Part shown: positions 1 through 7,521 of the stretch, piece by piece
Position numbering within the stretch: position 1 is the stretch's first letter
How the letters are laid out: each line of letters begins with the position of its first letter
Assembly (NCBI RefSeq): GCF_013141825.1
Contig: NZ_RZNH01000006.1
Coordinates: forward strand, 1 to 64,000
From: Marinifilum caeruleilacunae
Lineage (GTDB): Bacteria; Bacteroidota; Bacteroidia; Bacteroidales; Marinifilaceae
Direction: 5' to 3'
Length of the DNA stretch: 64,000 nucleotides
Notes under the pieces: model-generated
Databases searched by the model: none
What the model saw: the letters and a program-made list of their open reading frames with translations, nothing else
What the model was told of the DNA's origin: nothing
Translations under genes and position numbers: made by a program

Positions 1-110
1 GAACTGAAGCCATGACCGTGGCTAATTCTCTATAATCAATAGTTATGCATGGCATTTTAGCTAAGTATCATGCACCTATTGTTAGATAAAAAAGTATCTC
101 TTAATTTTAG

Positions 111-389
111 GTATCGATTTGTCCAATTAGCTTTGACGTTATACAGAATCATGGTGAACCTAACCAGGCAGGAAATGAGGATTATGCTCATATTACTGAT
201 CCTTCCGTAGGCATTAGTGGATCATGGAATGATTTATCTATTTCAGGTGCAAGTAGTGGTTCCTATCAGCCCAAGGGATATGTTGTTGAGTATGGAGGTA
301 GCGAAGGAGATCCAGTTCTTCAAATTTCAGCAAGCACTAAAATTACCGTTTATCTTTTGCCAAGACCTAAGGGGATCTTTCATGATTAG
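111..389 (+). pseudogene. C-type-lectin-like domain remnant of a surface protein
   Basis: Reading the frame that is open from 111 to the TAG at 387-389 gives a fragment with no start codon. It contains GEPNQAGNEDYAHI, then GSWNDL, then KGYVVEYGG. This series (Pro-Asn near Gly-Asn-Glu-Asp, a W-N-D-L motif, and a final G-Y-V-V-E-Y-G-G strand) is what I know from the C-terminal half of C-type-lectin-like domains in large Bacteroidota adhesins. A stop lies directly upstream at 108-110, and the last residues after the lectin part look out of frame, so the piece is truncated at both ends. I infer decay of a larger gene lying left of the window or of a former insertion. No start codon or ribosome site serves it. 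Confidence 0.55.
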
Positions 390-590
390 TTGTGGAGAAA
401 AAAATGATACACTATACTTATAAAAAATTGATTGTAATAGTTCTGTTTTGTAAATTCGAAATTATAATGAGAATGTATAACAATCTTTTTATTTAGAGGG
501 ACAAAATCGAGACCATTAGAATGTTATTTATTTTAATTGGTTGAAAATAAGCTAATAATGCGAGGGTGGAATGTTCCCGCCTTGGGCACG

Positions 591-622
591 AAAAGCTTTG
601 TCAATTGACAAAGCTTTTTCTA
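591..622 (+). terminator. 28-bp perfect palindrome followed by T-rich tract
   Basis: Positions 591-618 form a perfect inverted repeat centred on AATT (AAAAGCTTTGTC / GACAAAGCTTTT) and run into further T residues. It resembles an intrinsic terminator for transcription arriving from the left. It lies about 55 bases before the DUF554 gene. Confidence 0.55.
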
Positions 623-677
623 TTTCTATGTTTTGCTTCCATTAATTTCTTTAATTTAGATATCAAAATTCAAATTT

Positions 678-1354
678 ATGATAGGAACACTTGTAAATGT
701 TGGTGCAATAATAGTTGGAGGCAGCATCGGTTTGCTTTTTCGGGCTAAAATTCCTGAGCGTTTGTTTAAAATTGTTTTCCAGGCAATCGGGGTTTTTACT
801 CTTTACCTGGGATTTAGCATGGCACTAAAAGCAAGTGAGTTGTTAATTATGGTATTTAGCCTGGTAGTGGGCGCACTAATTGGTGAATTTCTGCGTTTGG
901 AAGAAAGGGTAGAGCGCTTGAGTGAAGGACTAAAGAAAAAGTGGGAAGTGGAGATGCAAATTTTTCAACAGGATTGCTCACTGCTTTTATGCTGTTTTGT
1001 ATGGGTGCCATGACTATTGTGGGCAGCTTGGAAGAAGGAATGGGTAAGGAGCCAACCTTGTTGCTCACCAAATCATTAATGGATGGAATTTCATCTGTTG
1101 CATTGGCAGCAGTTATGGGAATCGGAGTAATTTTTTCGGTAATTCCATTGCTGCTTTACCAGGGAGGATTAACTCTTTTGGCTGCACTTTTTGGTGATAT
1201 TATTCCCGAAATCATTATCAACGAAATTACAGGAATTGGAGGAGTGTTAATTATTGCTTTGGGAATAAGTATCTTAGAAATAAAGAAAATTAAAGTGTTA
1301 AATATGTTACCAGCTATTTTAATTGAGATACTCCTTTGTTATATCTTTTTATAA
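678..1354 (+). pseudogene. DUF554 family membrane protein, frameshifted
   Basis: Two overlapping frames together make one DUF554 (YdfK-type) integral membrane protein of about 225 residues, the usual family length. The first part (678 to about 944) starts MIGTLVNVGAIIVGG and runs to LSEGLKKKW. The second part continues in the -1 frame from about 945 with GSGDANFSTGLLTAF, then FCMGAMTIVGSLEEG, KSLMDGISS and LLYQGG, all family hallmarks. The break is in TGGGAA near 942-946, where one extra G would restore one reading frame. Six or so hydrophobic segments are visible. DUF554 proteins are inner-membrane proteins of unknown function. I infer a single-base deletion (real or sequencing error). A -1 shift at the nearby AAAAAG is possible but less likely. 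Confidence 0.8.
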
Positions 1355-1398
1355 ATTTGTAAATCTACAAATCAAGGTAACCGATAAAAAATACTGAA

Positions 1399-2838
1399 TT
1401 GAAACAAGAAACTAAAAATGCTCTAATCCGATTGTTTGAGGAGTGGGCCGATGATAAAATTGTAGAAACTGAATTGCTTCCACAATCAGGATCATATAGA
1501 GAATACATACGATTAATTGGAGAAAAGAGAACCGTTCTTGGTGCATACAACGCCGATATAAAAGAGAACAACGCATTCATTAGCTTTAGTAAACATTTTT
1601 TATCTAAGAACCTTCCGGTTCCTGAAATCTATCATCAGAAAGATGAAGAGGGATTATATCTTCTTCAGGATTTGGGAAAAACCACCTTGTTTGACTACAT
1701 CTTGCATCTTCGCGTTGGAGAGGGGTTTGCTACCGATCTTACTTTAATCTACAAAAAAATTATCACTCAGTTGGTGCGTTTCCAGGTTGAAGGAGGAGAT
1801 GGATTGGATTTCGATGCCTGTTACCCAAGAGATAGTTTCGATAAGCAATCGATGATTTGGGATCTTCATTATTTCAAATATTACTTTTTGAAATTGGCTA
1901 AAATTCCATTCGATGAGCAGTTGTTGGAAAATGATTTCCAGAAATTCTCGGATTATCTTTTGGATGCACCTAGAAATTACTTCCTGTACCGCGATTTCCA
2001 ATCAAGAAATATCATGTTGGTGAATGGTGAGCCATGGTTTATCGATTACCAGGGAGGACGAAAAGGAGCTTTGCAATATGATTTGGCTTCTTTACTTTAC
2101 GATGCAAAGGCTGATTTGCCGCAGGAGGTAAGAGATGAGTTGTTTGAGCATTACCTGCAGGAAGTGCAGAAAGTTCAGAAGGTTGATTCAAAAACTTTCA
2201 AATCTTTCTTCCAGGGATATGTATTGATTCGTATTATGCAGGCAATGGGTGCATATGGTTTTAGAGGTTTCTATGAACGAAAAGAACATTTCTTAAAGTC
2301 GATTCCTTACGCCCTTAAAAACCTGGAAACGATTTTGGAGAGAATGGATATTCCTGTGGAACTGCCAGAACTGACCAAGGCCCTGAAAGAAGTAGTAAAC
2401 TCTGAATTCCTTCAACAAGTTGGAAAAGAAGAGGAAGTGAAACTGCATGTTGAGATCAATAGTTTCTCATATCGCAGAGGAATTCCTTTGGATAAATCAA
2501 CAAATGGGGGAGGTTTTGTGTTCGATTGTCGTGCCATACACAATCCGGGAAGATATCCTGAGTATGTTGAGATGACAGGTAAAGACCAACCGGTAATCGA
2601 CTTTTTTAAAGAAAAAAGCGAAATGGACGATTTCTTGCAATCGGTATTTTGTATTGTAGATATGAGTGTGGATAAGTATATCAAACGCAAGTTTACCAAT
2701 TTGCAAGTGAATTTTGGCTGTACCGGAGGTCGCCATCGTTCGGTATTTTCGGCTGAGAGCCTGGCAAAGCACTTGCGTGAAAAATTCGACATTAACATTT
2801 CGTTGCGACATATAGAAAGAGAAATAGAGGGGAATTAG
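1399..2838 (+). CDS. AmgK-like MurNAc/GlcNAc kinase fused to RapZ C-terminal domain
   Basis: A 479-residue two-domain protein starting at TTG. Residues 1 to about 325 are an aminoglycoside-phosphotransferase (APH) fold: YRDFQSRNIM carries the catalytic Asp and FIDYQGGRKGALQYDLASLL the metal-binding Asp. The DFQ-SRN and YDLASLL patterns match AmgK, the anomeric kinase of MurNAc and GlcNAc in the peptidoglycan-recycling bypass. Residues about 340-475 match the RapZ C-terminal domain: DCRAIHNPGRYPEY, MTGKDQPV and GCTGGRHRSV. In E. coli RapZ this domain binds glucosamine-6-phosphate; its Walker-type N-terminal domain is missing here. It heads an operon with a MurU-like gene at 3015, which supports the amino-sugar role. 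Kinase substrate and ligand of the RapZ part are inference. It is unlikely to be an antibiotic-resistance enzyme. Confidence 0.85.
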   Translation: MKQETKNALIRLFEEWADDKIVETELLPQSGSYREYIRLIGEKRTVLGAYNADIKENNAFISFSKHFLSKNLPVPEIYHQKDEEGLYLLQDLGKTTLFDYILHLRVGEGFATDLTLIYKKIITQLVRFQVEGGDGLDFDACYPRDSFDKQSMIWDLHYFKYYFLKLAKIPFDEQLLENDFQKFSDYLLDAPRNYFLYRDFQSRNIMLVNGEPWFIDYQGGRKGALQYDLASLLYDAKADLPQEVRDELFEHYLQEVQKVQKVDSKTFKSFFQGYVLIRIMQAMGAYGFRGFYERKEHFLKSIPYALKNLETILERMDIPVELPELTKALKEVVNSEFLQQVGKEEEVKLHVEINSFSYRRGIPLDKSTNGGGFVFDCRAIHNPGRYPEYVEMTGKDQPVIDFFKEKSEMDDFLQSVFCIVDMSVDKYIKRKFTNLQVNFGCTGGRHRSVFSAESLAKHLREKFDINISLRHIEREIEGN

Positions 2839-2839
2839 A

Positions 2840-3004
2840 ATGAGTAAGAAACGTTGTAAATTATCGCCCAAAGAATATGCTGAGAAAATTTGCAATAAGG
2901 AACAATTTGTTTGTCCAAAATGTAATCGCGTTGCAAAAAGTGCTAAAAAGCTTTGTAAGGCTATAAAAATTGAGGTAGACAAGGATAAAATATTTTACAG
3001 ATAA
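2840..3004 (+). CDS. 54-residue Cys- and Lys-rich small protein
   Basis: A short frame begins with ATG one base after the kinase stop codon and ends with TAA at 3002-3004, eleven bases before the MurU-like gene. It starts MSKKRCKLSPKEYAEK and contains FVCPKCNRVAKS, a CPxC knuckle of zinc-ribbon type, with further cysteines at residues 6, 18 and 39, and 14 lysines. The upstream GAGGGGAATTAG can serve as ribosome site. Its tight position inside the operon, lysine-rich Cys-motif composition and lack of any better frame support a real gene. I do not recognise the family; metal binding or RNA/protein contact is only suggested by the cysteines. Confidence 0.7.
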   Translation: MSKKRCKLSPKEYAEKICNKEQFVCPKCNRVAKSAKKLCKAIKIEVDKDKIFYR

Positions 3005-3014
3005 ATAGATTGGC

Positions 3015-3746
3015 ATGCTGAATGCGATGATTTTTGCTGCTGGTTTGGGTAGCAGGTTAAAACCATATACCAACAACAAACCAAAAGCTTTGGTGGCACT
3101 TGCGGGAAAAACTCTTTTACAAAGAGCAATTGAAAAATTAAAGAGTTTAGGTGTTGACAGAATAGTGATTAATGTGCATCATTTTGCAGATTTAATTGAA
3201 GATTTTCTGAAGGAGAATCATAATTTTGGTGTGGATATTAGAGTATCTGATGAAAGGGGTGAGCTACTGGAAACAGGTGGAGGATTAAAAAAAGCCAGGG
3301 AGTTATTTATTCCCAATGCACCAGTCTTGATTTACAATGTTGATATTCTTTCTTCGATTGATTTGAATGAACTTATTCAGCAGCATGAATCGAGCAATGC
3401 CTTGGTGAGTATGGTGATGAGAAATCGGGAAAGCAGTCGGTACCTATACTTTAACCAGGATAAGCAATTAACAGGTTGGAAGAATTGTAAAACGGGAGAA
3501 ACGAAAGTGGCCCGTCCAGATATGGAAAAATCGGAGCCCTTGGCATTTAGCGGAATTCATATGGTGAATCCAAAACTGTTTGATTTGATAGTGGAAGAGG
3601 GCAAATTTTCGATTATTGATTTGTATTTGCGCTTGGCAAAAACGGAAAAAATGATTGCTTTCGAGGATCAGTCAGAATTGTGGTTCGATCTGGGTAAGCC
3701 GGCTCAATTGCTAAAAGCAGAGGGAATTGTAAAGAATTTAGAATAA
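3015..3746 (+). CDS. MurU-like sugar-1-phosphate nucleotidyltransferase
   Basis: A 243-residue protein beginning MLNAMIFAAGLGSRLKPYT, with the nucleotidyltransferase signature GxGxRxxPxTxxxPKAL at the N terminus, the Mg-binding YNVDIL near residue 110, and GGGLKKARELF. Length and signature fit the compact NTP_transferase group that includes MurU (MurNAc-alpha-1-phosphate uridylyltransferase) and HddC. In Pseudomonas the AmgK kinase gene sits next to murU, and the product UDP-MurNAc re-enters peptidoglycan synthesis past the fosfomycin-sensitive MurA/MurB steps. The same pairing here is the main argument for MurU. A mannose-1-phosphate or heptose-type guanylyl/uridylyltransferase cannot be excluded from motifs alone. 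It follows the small Cys protein by ten bases. Confidence 0.8.
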   Translation: MLNAMIFAAGLGSRLKPYTNNKPKALVALAGKTLLQRAIEKLKSLGVDRIVINVHHFADLIEDFLKENHNFGVDIRVSDERGELLETGGGLKKARELFIPNAPVLIYNVDILSSIDLNELIQQHESSNALVSMVMRNRESSRYLYFNQDKQLTGWKNCKTGETKVARPDMEKSEPLAFSGIHMVNPKLFDLIVEEGKFSIIDLYLRLAKTEKMIAFEDQSELWFDLGKPAQLLKAEGIVKNLE

Positions 3747-3766
3747 CGAACTGCTATCTATTTCGC

Positions 3767-4417
3767 ATGTTCGCAAAAACACATAAGATGAACTTAAAAC
3801 CAGTAATTTTTGCCGCAGTAAGAGTGGTATTGTACGCCATTCCTGTGGTAGCATCAGCATTAATCATTAAAACCGATGCAGGAATTGTAATTGATGGAGG
3901 TAAATTTGGAGAAGGCTCGCAAACCGAATGGATGCAGCAAATGTACCTGCTGTTAACCAGTATTATCTTTATTTTAGCAGGTATTCGTTCGCAAAGGCAC
4001 CAGGCGATTTCCTATCTGTTTGGTGGTGGTGCCCTGGTGGCTTTAATCCGAGAATTCGATGTATACTTTGATAAAATTTATCATGGTGCATGGTTTCCGG
4101 TAGCCATGTTTGTTTTGTTATTATCGATTTACCTGGTGTATAGAAAACGCCAGCAAATTTGGGAAAACCTTGAGGAGTTTTTTACAACGCCGGCTTTTGG
4201 AACATTTATCGCTGGATTTTTAAGCGTATTTGTATTCTCAAGATTGTTTGGAACCAAAAAGGTGTGGCGTGCGCTATTCGATGTTGAAAAATTAGAGCCG
4301 GTACAACGTTGGGTGAAAAATGCTGTGGAAGAAGGAAGTGAGTTGTTTGGTTACACCTTGCTTTTTATCGCTGCGATTGAATTCTTTGTATATATATCAA
4401 AGAAATTAAAAGAGTAA
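3767..4417 (+). CDS. multi-pass membrane protein, unknown function
   Basis: A 216-residue protein with about five hydrophobic segments: residues 12-32, 57-75, 82-96, 106-124, 143-160 and 194-210, the third being weak. There is a basic cytoplasmic-type stretch (YRKRQQIWENLEEFF) between later segments and a Lys-rich C terminus. I do not recognise the family. It lies 20 bases after the MurU-like gene and before a strong terminator, so it is probably the last gene of the recycling operon. A second ATG seven codons in (MNLKPVIF) could be the true start. A role in membrane transport or sensing is unproven. Confidence 0.7.
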   Translation: MFAKTHKMNLKPVIFAAVRVVLYAIPVVASALIIKTDAGIVIDGGKFGEGSQTEWMQQMYLLLTSIIFILAGIRSQRHQAISYLFGGGALVALIREFDVYFDKIYHGAWFPVAMFVLLLSIYLVYRKRQQIWENLEEFFTTPAFGTFIAGFLSVFVFSRLFGTKKVWRALFDVEKLEPVQRWVKNAVEEGSELFGYTLLFIAAIEFFVYISKKLKE

Positions 4418-4445
4418 GAGAATTTTATTCCTTCAAAAATAAAAG

Positions 4446-4477
4446 AAAAAAGTGCACTGTATGGTGCACTTTTTTTA
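4446..4477 (+). terminator. intrinsic terminator of the amgK-like/murU-like operon
   Basis: AGTGCAC at 4451-4457 pairs with GTGCACT at 4464-4470 around a six-base loop; flanking A and T runs extend the stem, and a run of seven T follows. Confidence 0.85.
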
Positions 4478-4480
4478 TGC

Positions 4481-4511
4481 AAAAAAAGTCACTCATAATT
4501 GAGTGACTTTG
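4481..4511 (-). terminator. intrinsic terminator of mnmA
   Basis: AAAGTCACTCA (4485-4495) pairs with TGAGTGACTTT (4500-4510) around a TAAT loop. On the minus strand the stem ends in a run of seven T, placing it as the terminator for the gene ending at 4532. Confidence 0.85.
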
Positions 4512-4531
4512 ACATATCATATTTACAAGAA

Positions 4532-5707
4532 TTAGTCGATTACACCAGAACCAATCAATTCGCCCTGATCGTACCAGGCAGCAAATTGCCCTGCAACAAT
4601 AGCACGTTGTGCTTCGTCGAAATGAATGTACAAGCCTTCCTCTTTAAAATGAATTGTACCTCCCTGTAAAGGCTGACGATATCGAATTCTGATATCATAC
4701 CTTCTCTCACAATTTTCGATAGGACGTAAATCTTCACGAATAAAGTGAATCTCTTCCTGTGGGATAAATAAAGCCTTGCGCATCAAGAGCGGATGTCCAT
4801 GTCCCATTCCAACATATACAATGTTCTTCTCAACATCGGTGCCTATCACGAATAGAGGTTCGGCCTTTCCACCTACATTTAATCCTTTTCGCTGACCTAC
4901 CGTAAAAAAGTGTGCGCCATTATGAGTTCCTACAACTTCTCCCATATCCGGGCTAAACTGGTATGGTTTCGAAATATCTTCCAATGCCTCAGATTGTGGA
5001 ATGATTTCTTTTGCTTTCTCAGCAGATATTTCTATGATTTGTCCCTTTTTGGCTTGCAGCTTTTGCTGAAGGAAAACGGGCAAATCAACTTTCCCAACGA
5101 AACAAATTCCTTGCGAATCTTTCTTTTCTGCCGAAGCAAGTTTTTCCCTGCGGGCAATTTCTCTTACCTCAGGTTTTTCGATGTGCCCAATTGGGAACAT
5201 TGCCTTTGATAGTTGTTCCTGCGAAAGCTGACATAGGAAATAAGATTGATCTTTATTATTGTCTTCACCTGCAATTAGGCGATGAACTTCTTTACCATCT
5301 TTACTAATTGTTTCCTTTTGGCAATAATGACCTGTTGCCACATAATCAGCACCAAGTTCCAACGCTTTCTTTAAAAAAACATCGAACTTAATTTCACGAT
5401 TACACAATACATCAGGGTTTGGAGTTTTACCCTTTTCATATTCTGCAAACATATAATCAATTACCTGGGCACGATATTCGGTACTTAAATCCACAAAGTG
5501 AAAAGGAATATTTAATTTCTTTGCTACCATTTGTGCAAACAAAACATCCTCTTCAAATGGACACTCTTCTGATTTTAATCCAACTGTATCATTCCAATTT
5601 TGCATGAAAAGTGCTTCTACCTCATAGCCTTGCTCTATTAACAAATGAGCAGCAACGCTGGAGTCAACACCTCCCGACAGTCCGATTACAACTTTTTCCT
5701 TTTTCAA
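4532..5707 (-). CDS. mnmA: tRNA-specific 2-thiouridylase MnmA
   Basis: This enzyme thiolates U34 of tRNA-Glu, -Gln and -Lys, using ATP and a persulfide relay. From the TTG start chosen here it has 391 residues, the usual length. The ATP-binding PP-loop SGGVDSS is at residues 11-17, the two catalytic cysteines at C102 (PDVLCNRE) and C202 (SQGICFVG), and TGHY and the FTVGQRKG barrel segment follow. I chose TTG at 5707-5705 because AAGGAG lies seven bases upstream and the protein then begins [13 protein letters not shown]; an upstream ATG at 5776 would add 23 atypical residues. The gene stands alone, ends at its own terminator and is divergent from the DUF3078 gene. The roughly 300 bases up to 6005 hold only AT-rich promoter DNA. 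Confidence 0.95.
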   Translation of the reverse strand: MKKEKVVIGLSGGVDSSVAAHLLIEQGYEVEALFMQNWNDTVGLKSEECPFEEDVLFAQMVAKKLNIPFHFVDLSTEYRAQVIDYMFAEYEKGKTPNPDVLCNREIKFDVFLKKALELGADYVATGHYCQKETISKDGKEVHRLIAGEDNNKDQSYFLCQLSQEQLSKAMFPIGHIEKPEVREIARREKLASAEKKDSQGICFVGKVDLPVFLQQKLQAKKGQIIEISAEKAKEIIPQSEALEDISKPYQFSPDMGEVVGTHNGAHFFTVGQRKGLNVGGKAEPLFVIGTDVEKNIVYVGMGHGHPLLMRKALFIPQEEIHFIREDLRPIENCERRYDIRIRYRQPLQGGTIHFKEEGLYIHFDEAQRAIVAGQFAAWYDQGELIGSGVID

Positions 5708-6004
5708 AATAAAATCTCCTTGTTTTTTCAAGGAGCAAAAGTATTCATTTTTTACACATGTGGCAAACCCTTTCATTTAAGCAGTTGTTAAAATCGATTT
5801 GGTCAATAAATTCAACAGATTTTAGTATTCGATTAAAAATCTCTTGTATCTATCATAGATATTATTGAATGATCAATTGTAATTTTCTATAATAAAAATT
5901 CTTATGAATTTTTTTCGAAACATAAAATGAGCTAAATTCGCTTTTGAATTGAAGGCGAAAAAAGCCCATTTCAACTAACTATAATAAAACTAAAATTTAA
6001 CTGA

Positions 6005-6880
6005 ATGAGAAAGTTTGGATTAAGCTTATTGATTGCTGTACTTGGTTTTACAGCAATGGCGCAGGAGAAACAGGATACTTCGTACTGGAAAAAAGGGGGG
6101 ATGATTTCCATTTCATTCTCACAAACATCTTTGACCAATTGGTCTGGTGGTGGAGACAATGCCATATCTACAAACGGACAATTTAATTTGTTTGCAAACT
6201 ACAACAAGGGAAAAAACAGTTGGGAGAATAAAATGAACCTTGAGTATGGTTTGATAAAACAAGGAGATGATGGAGTACGAAAGAGTATCGATAAAATTGA
6301 ATACAACACCAAGTATGGTTATAAGAACGGAGGTAACTGGTTTTATACTGCTCTTTTGGATTTTAAAACACAATTTGCAAAAGGATACAACTACGGAGAC
6401 GTTGAGGATGTGAAGATTTCTAATTTTTTAGCTCCTGCTTACTTGAATTTATCGATTGGTATGGATTATAAGCCTAGCGAAGTTTTTTCGGCATACATTT
6501 CTCCTATTACGAGCAAAATGACTATCGTTAACGATGATGACTTGTCAGATTTAGGTGCATTTGGTGTTGATCCGGGTGATAGTTTTAGAGGTGAATTTGG
6601 TGCATTTTCAAAATTGTCTTTAAACAAGGATATTATGGAGAATGTGAACTTGCAAAGTACACTTGATCTGTTTACCAACTACTCAGAAAACTTCGGTAAT
6701 ATTGATGTTACCTGGGAAGTAATGATTAACATGAAAATTAACAGCTTCCTTACAGCTACTGTTAATACTTCTTTGGTTTACGATGACGATGTTGATTACT
6801 TTAACGAAGATGGAATTAATAAAGGCCCAAGAGTTCAGTTCAAAGAAATTATTGGAGTTGGCTTGGCGTACAAATTTTAA
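6005..6880 (+). CDS. DUF3078 outer-membrane beta-barrel protein
   Basis: A 291-residue protein with a signal peptide (MRKFGLSLLIAVLGFTAMAQ, cleavage after AMA) followed by alternating aromatic/polar strands typical of a beta barrel. FSQTSLTNWSGGGDNA near residues 38-55 is the hallmark opening of DUF3078, and the protein ends in KEIIGVGLAYKF, a final strand with C-terminal Phe as expected for insertion by the BAM machinery. DUF3078 proteins are restricted largely to Bacteroidota and their substrate is unknown. The gene is monocistronic, flanked by mnmA (divergent) and a shared terminator. Confidence 0.9.
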   Translation: MRKFGLSLLIAVLGFTAMAQEKQDTSYWKKGGMISISFSQTSLTNWSGGGDNAISTNGQFNLFANYNKGKNSWENKMNLEYGLIKQGDDGVRKSIDKIEYNTKYGYKNGGNWFYTALLDFKTQFAKGYNYGDVEDVKISNFLAPAYLNLSIGMDYKPSEVFSAYISPITSKMTIVNDDDLSDLGAFGVDPGDSFRGEFGAFSKLSLNKDIMENVNLQSTLDLFTNYSENFGNIDVTWEVMINMKINSFLTATVNTSLVYDDDVDYFNEDGINKGPRVQFKEIIGVGLAYKF

Positions 6881-6897
6881 GCTAGCTTAAATGATAT

Positions 6898-6934
6898 AAA
6901 AAGGCGGAAGGTATTGATCTTCCGCCTTTTTTCA
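6898..6934. terminator. bidirectional terminator between convergent genes
   Basis: AAAAGGCGGAAG (6899-6910) pairs with CTTCCGCCTTTT (6919-6930) around an eight-base loop, with T runs on both strands. It ends the DUF3078 gene and the convergent lipoprotein gene. Confidence 0.9.
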
Positions 6935-6938
6935 TGTT

Positions 6939-7352
6939 TTATCTTCCTCTTTGTACCAGTATTATTCCTGTTTTTTCCTCTACAAACTGGAAGTAATGAT
7001 AGAGTTTATAGTTTACATCAAAACCATAATCTTCGAAAGGATCGTAATGAATGTAGTTTTCAAAATATGGATGGCCCTGTGTATGTTTGCTATTCCATTC
7101 GATTACATACCTGTGATTCCAATTTTTATAATAATTATCAGAATGAGCCGTTGAAGGCATATTTCTGGTGGCAAACCACGAATCAAAGCCAATATCCAAT
7201 ATTAACAACTCATATTCTGTGCTATCTTGAACTTCTGCTAGTTCTGTCTTGTCTTGTTCGTCGGTGATAGATTGTGGCTGATTAAAAGACGAATAAGAAC
7301 TACAGGCAGCCAAAGTCAAAAAAGCGAAAAGAATGATTACCGAATATTTCAT
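6939..7352 (-). CDS. small lipoprotein, DUF6146-like
   Basis: From ATG at 7352 the product has 137 residues and begins MKYSVIILFAFLTLAACSS, a clear lipoprotein signal with the lipobox LAAC (Cys17). A longer frame from 7385 would put eleven charged residues before the signal, so the inner start is preferred. The mature part carries YELLILDIGFDSWF, YYKNWNHRYVIEWN and YIHYDPFEDYGFDVNYKLYHYF, a pattern I associate with the Bacteroidota family DUF6146 of unknown function. It is probably anchored in the outer or inner membrane. The gene has its own terminator shared with the convergent DUF3078 gene. Confidence 0.8.
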   Translation of the reverse strand: MKYSVIILFAFLTLAACSSYSSFNQPQSITDEQDKTELAEVQDSTEYELLILDIGFDSWFATRNMPSTAHSDNYYKNWNHRYVIEWNSKHTQGHPYFENYIHYDPFEDYGFDVNYKLYHYFQFVEEKTGIILVQRGR

Positions 7353-7474
7353 GACTTTATTTTTTGAGCTGAAATGTGATTTCAATATTTATTGATCAAA
7401 TCAATACAAGAAGAGTCTATATTAAGAAAACGATTTGAATACAAAAAGGTTGCGAAATTAGACTGTTAAAAATG

Positions 7475-7501
7475 AAAAAAGGCAGATGTAAAACATCTGC
7501 C
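7475..7501 (-). terminator. terminator of the subtilisin gene
   Basis: GGCAGATGT (7481-7489) and ACATCTGCC (7493-7501) form a nine-pair stem with a three-base loop. On the minus strand it is followed by six T. Confidence 0.9.
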
Positions 7502-7521
7502 TTAATTTCTAACAAAATCAT

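Noticed and set aside
217-423. 68-residue open frame near the left edge
   Set aside because: It is out of frame with the recognisable lectin-like fragment over the same DNA and has no ribosome site.
562-622. T-box-like sequence (AGGGTGGAA followed by a terminator hairpin) before the DUF554 gene
   Set aside because: The T-box core needs AGGGTGGNACCGCG; only the first part is present, no specifier stem is visible, T-boxes are rare in Bacteroidota, and the downstream gene is not an amino-acid gene.
930-950. Programmed -1 frameshift in the DUF554 gene
   Set aside because: The site G AAA AAG lacks the usual XXXYYYZ form, no downstream stem is obvious, and the family has no known programmed shift; a lost G explains it more simply.
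1399-2400. Aminoglycoside resistance kinase
   Set aside because: The APH fold is shared, but the DFQSRN motif, the RapZ fusion and the MurU-like neighbour point to amino-sugar recycling.
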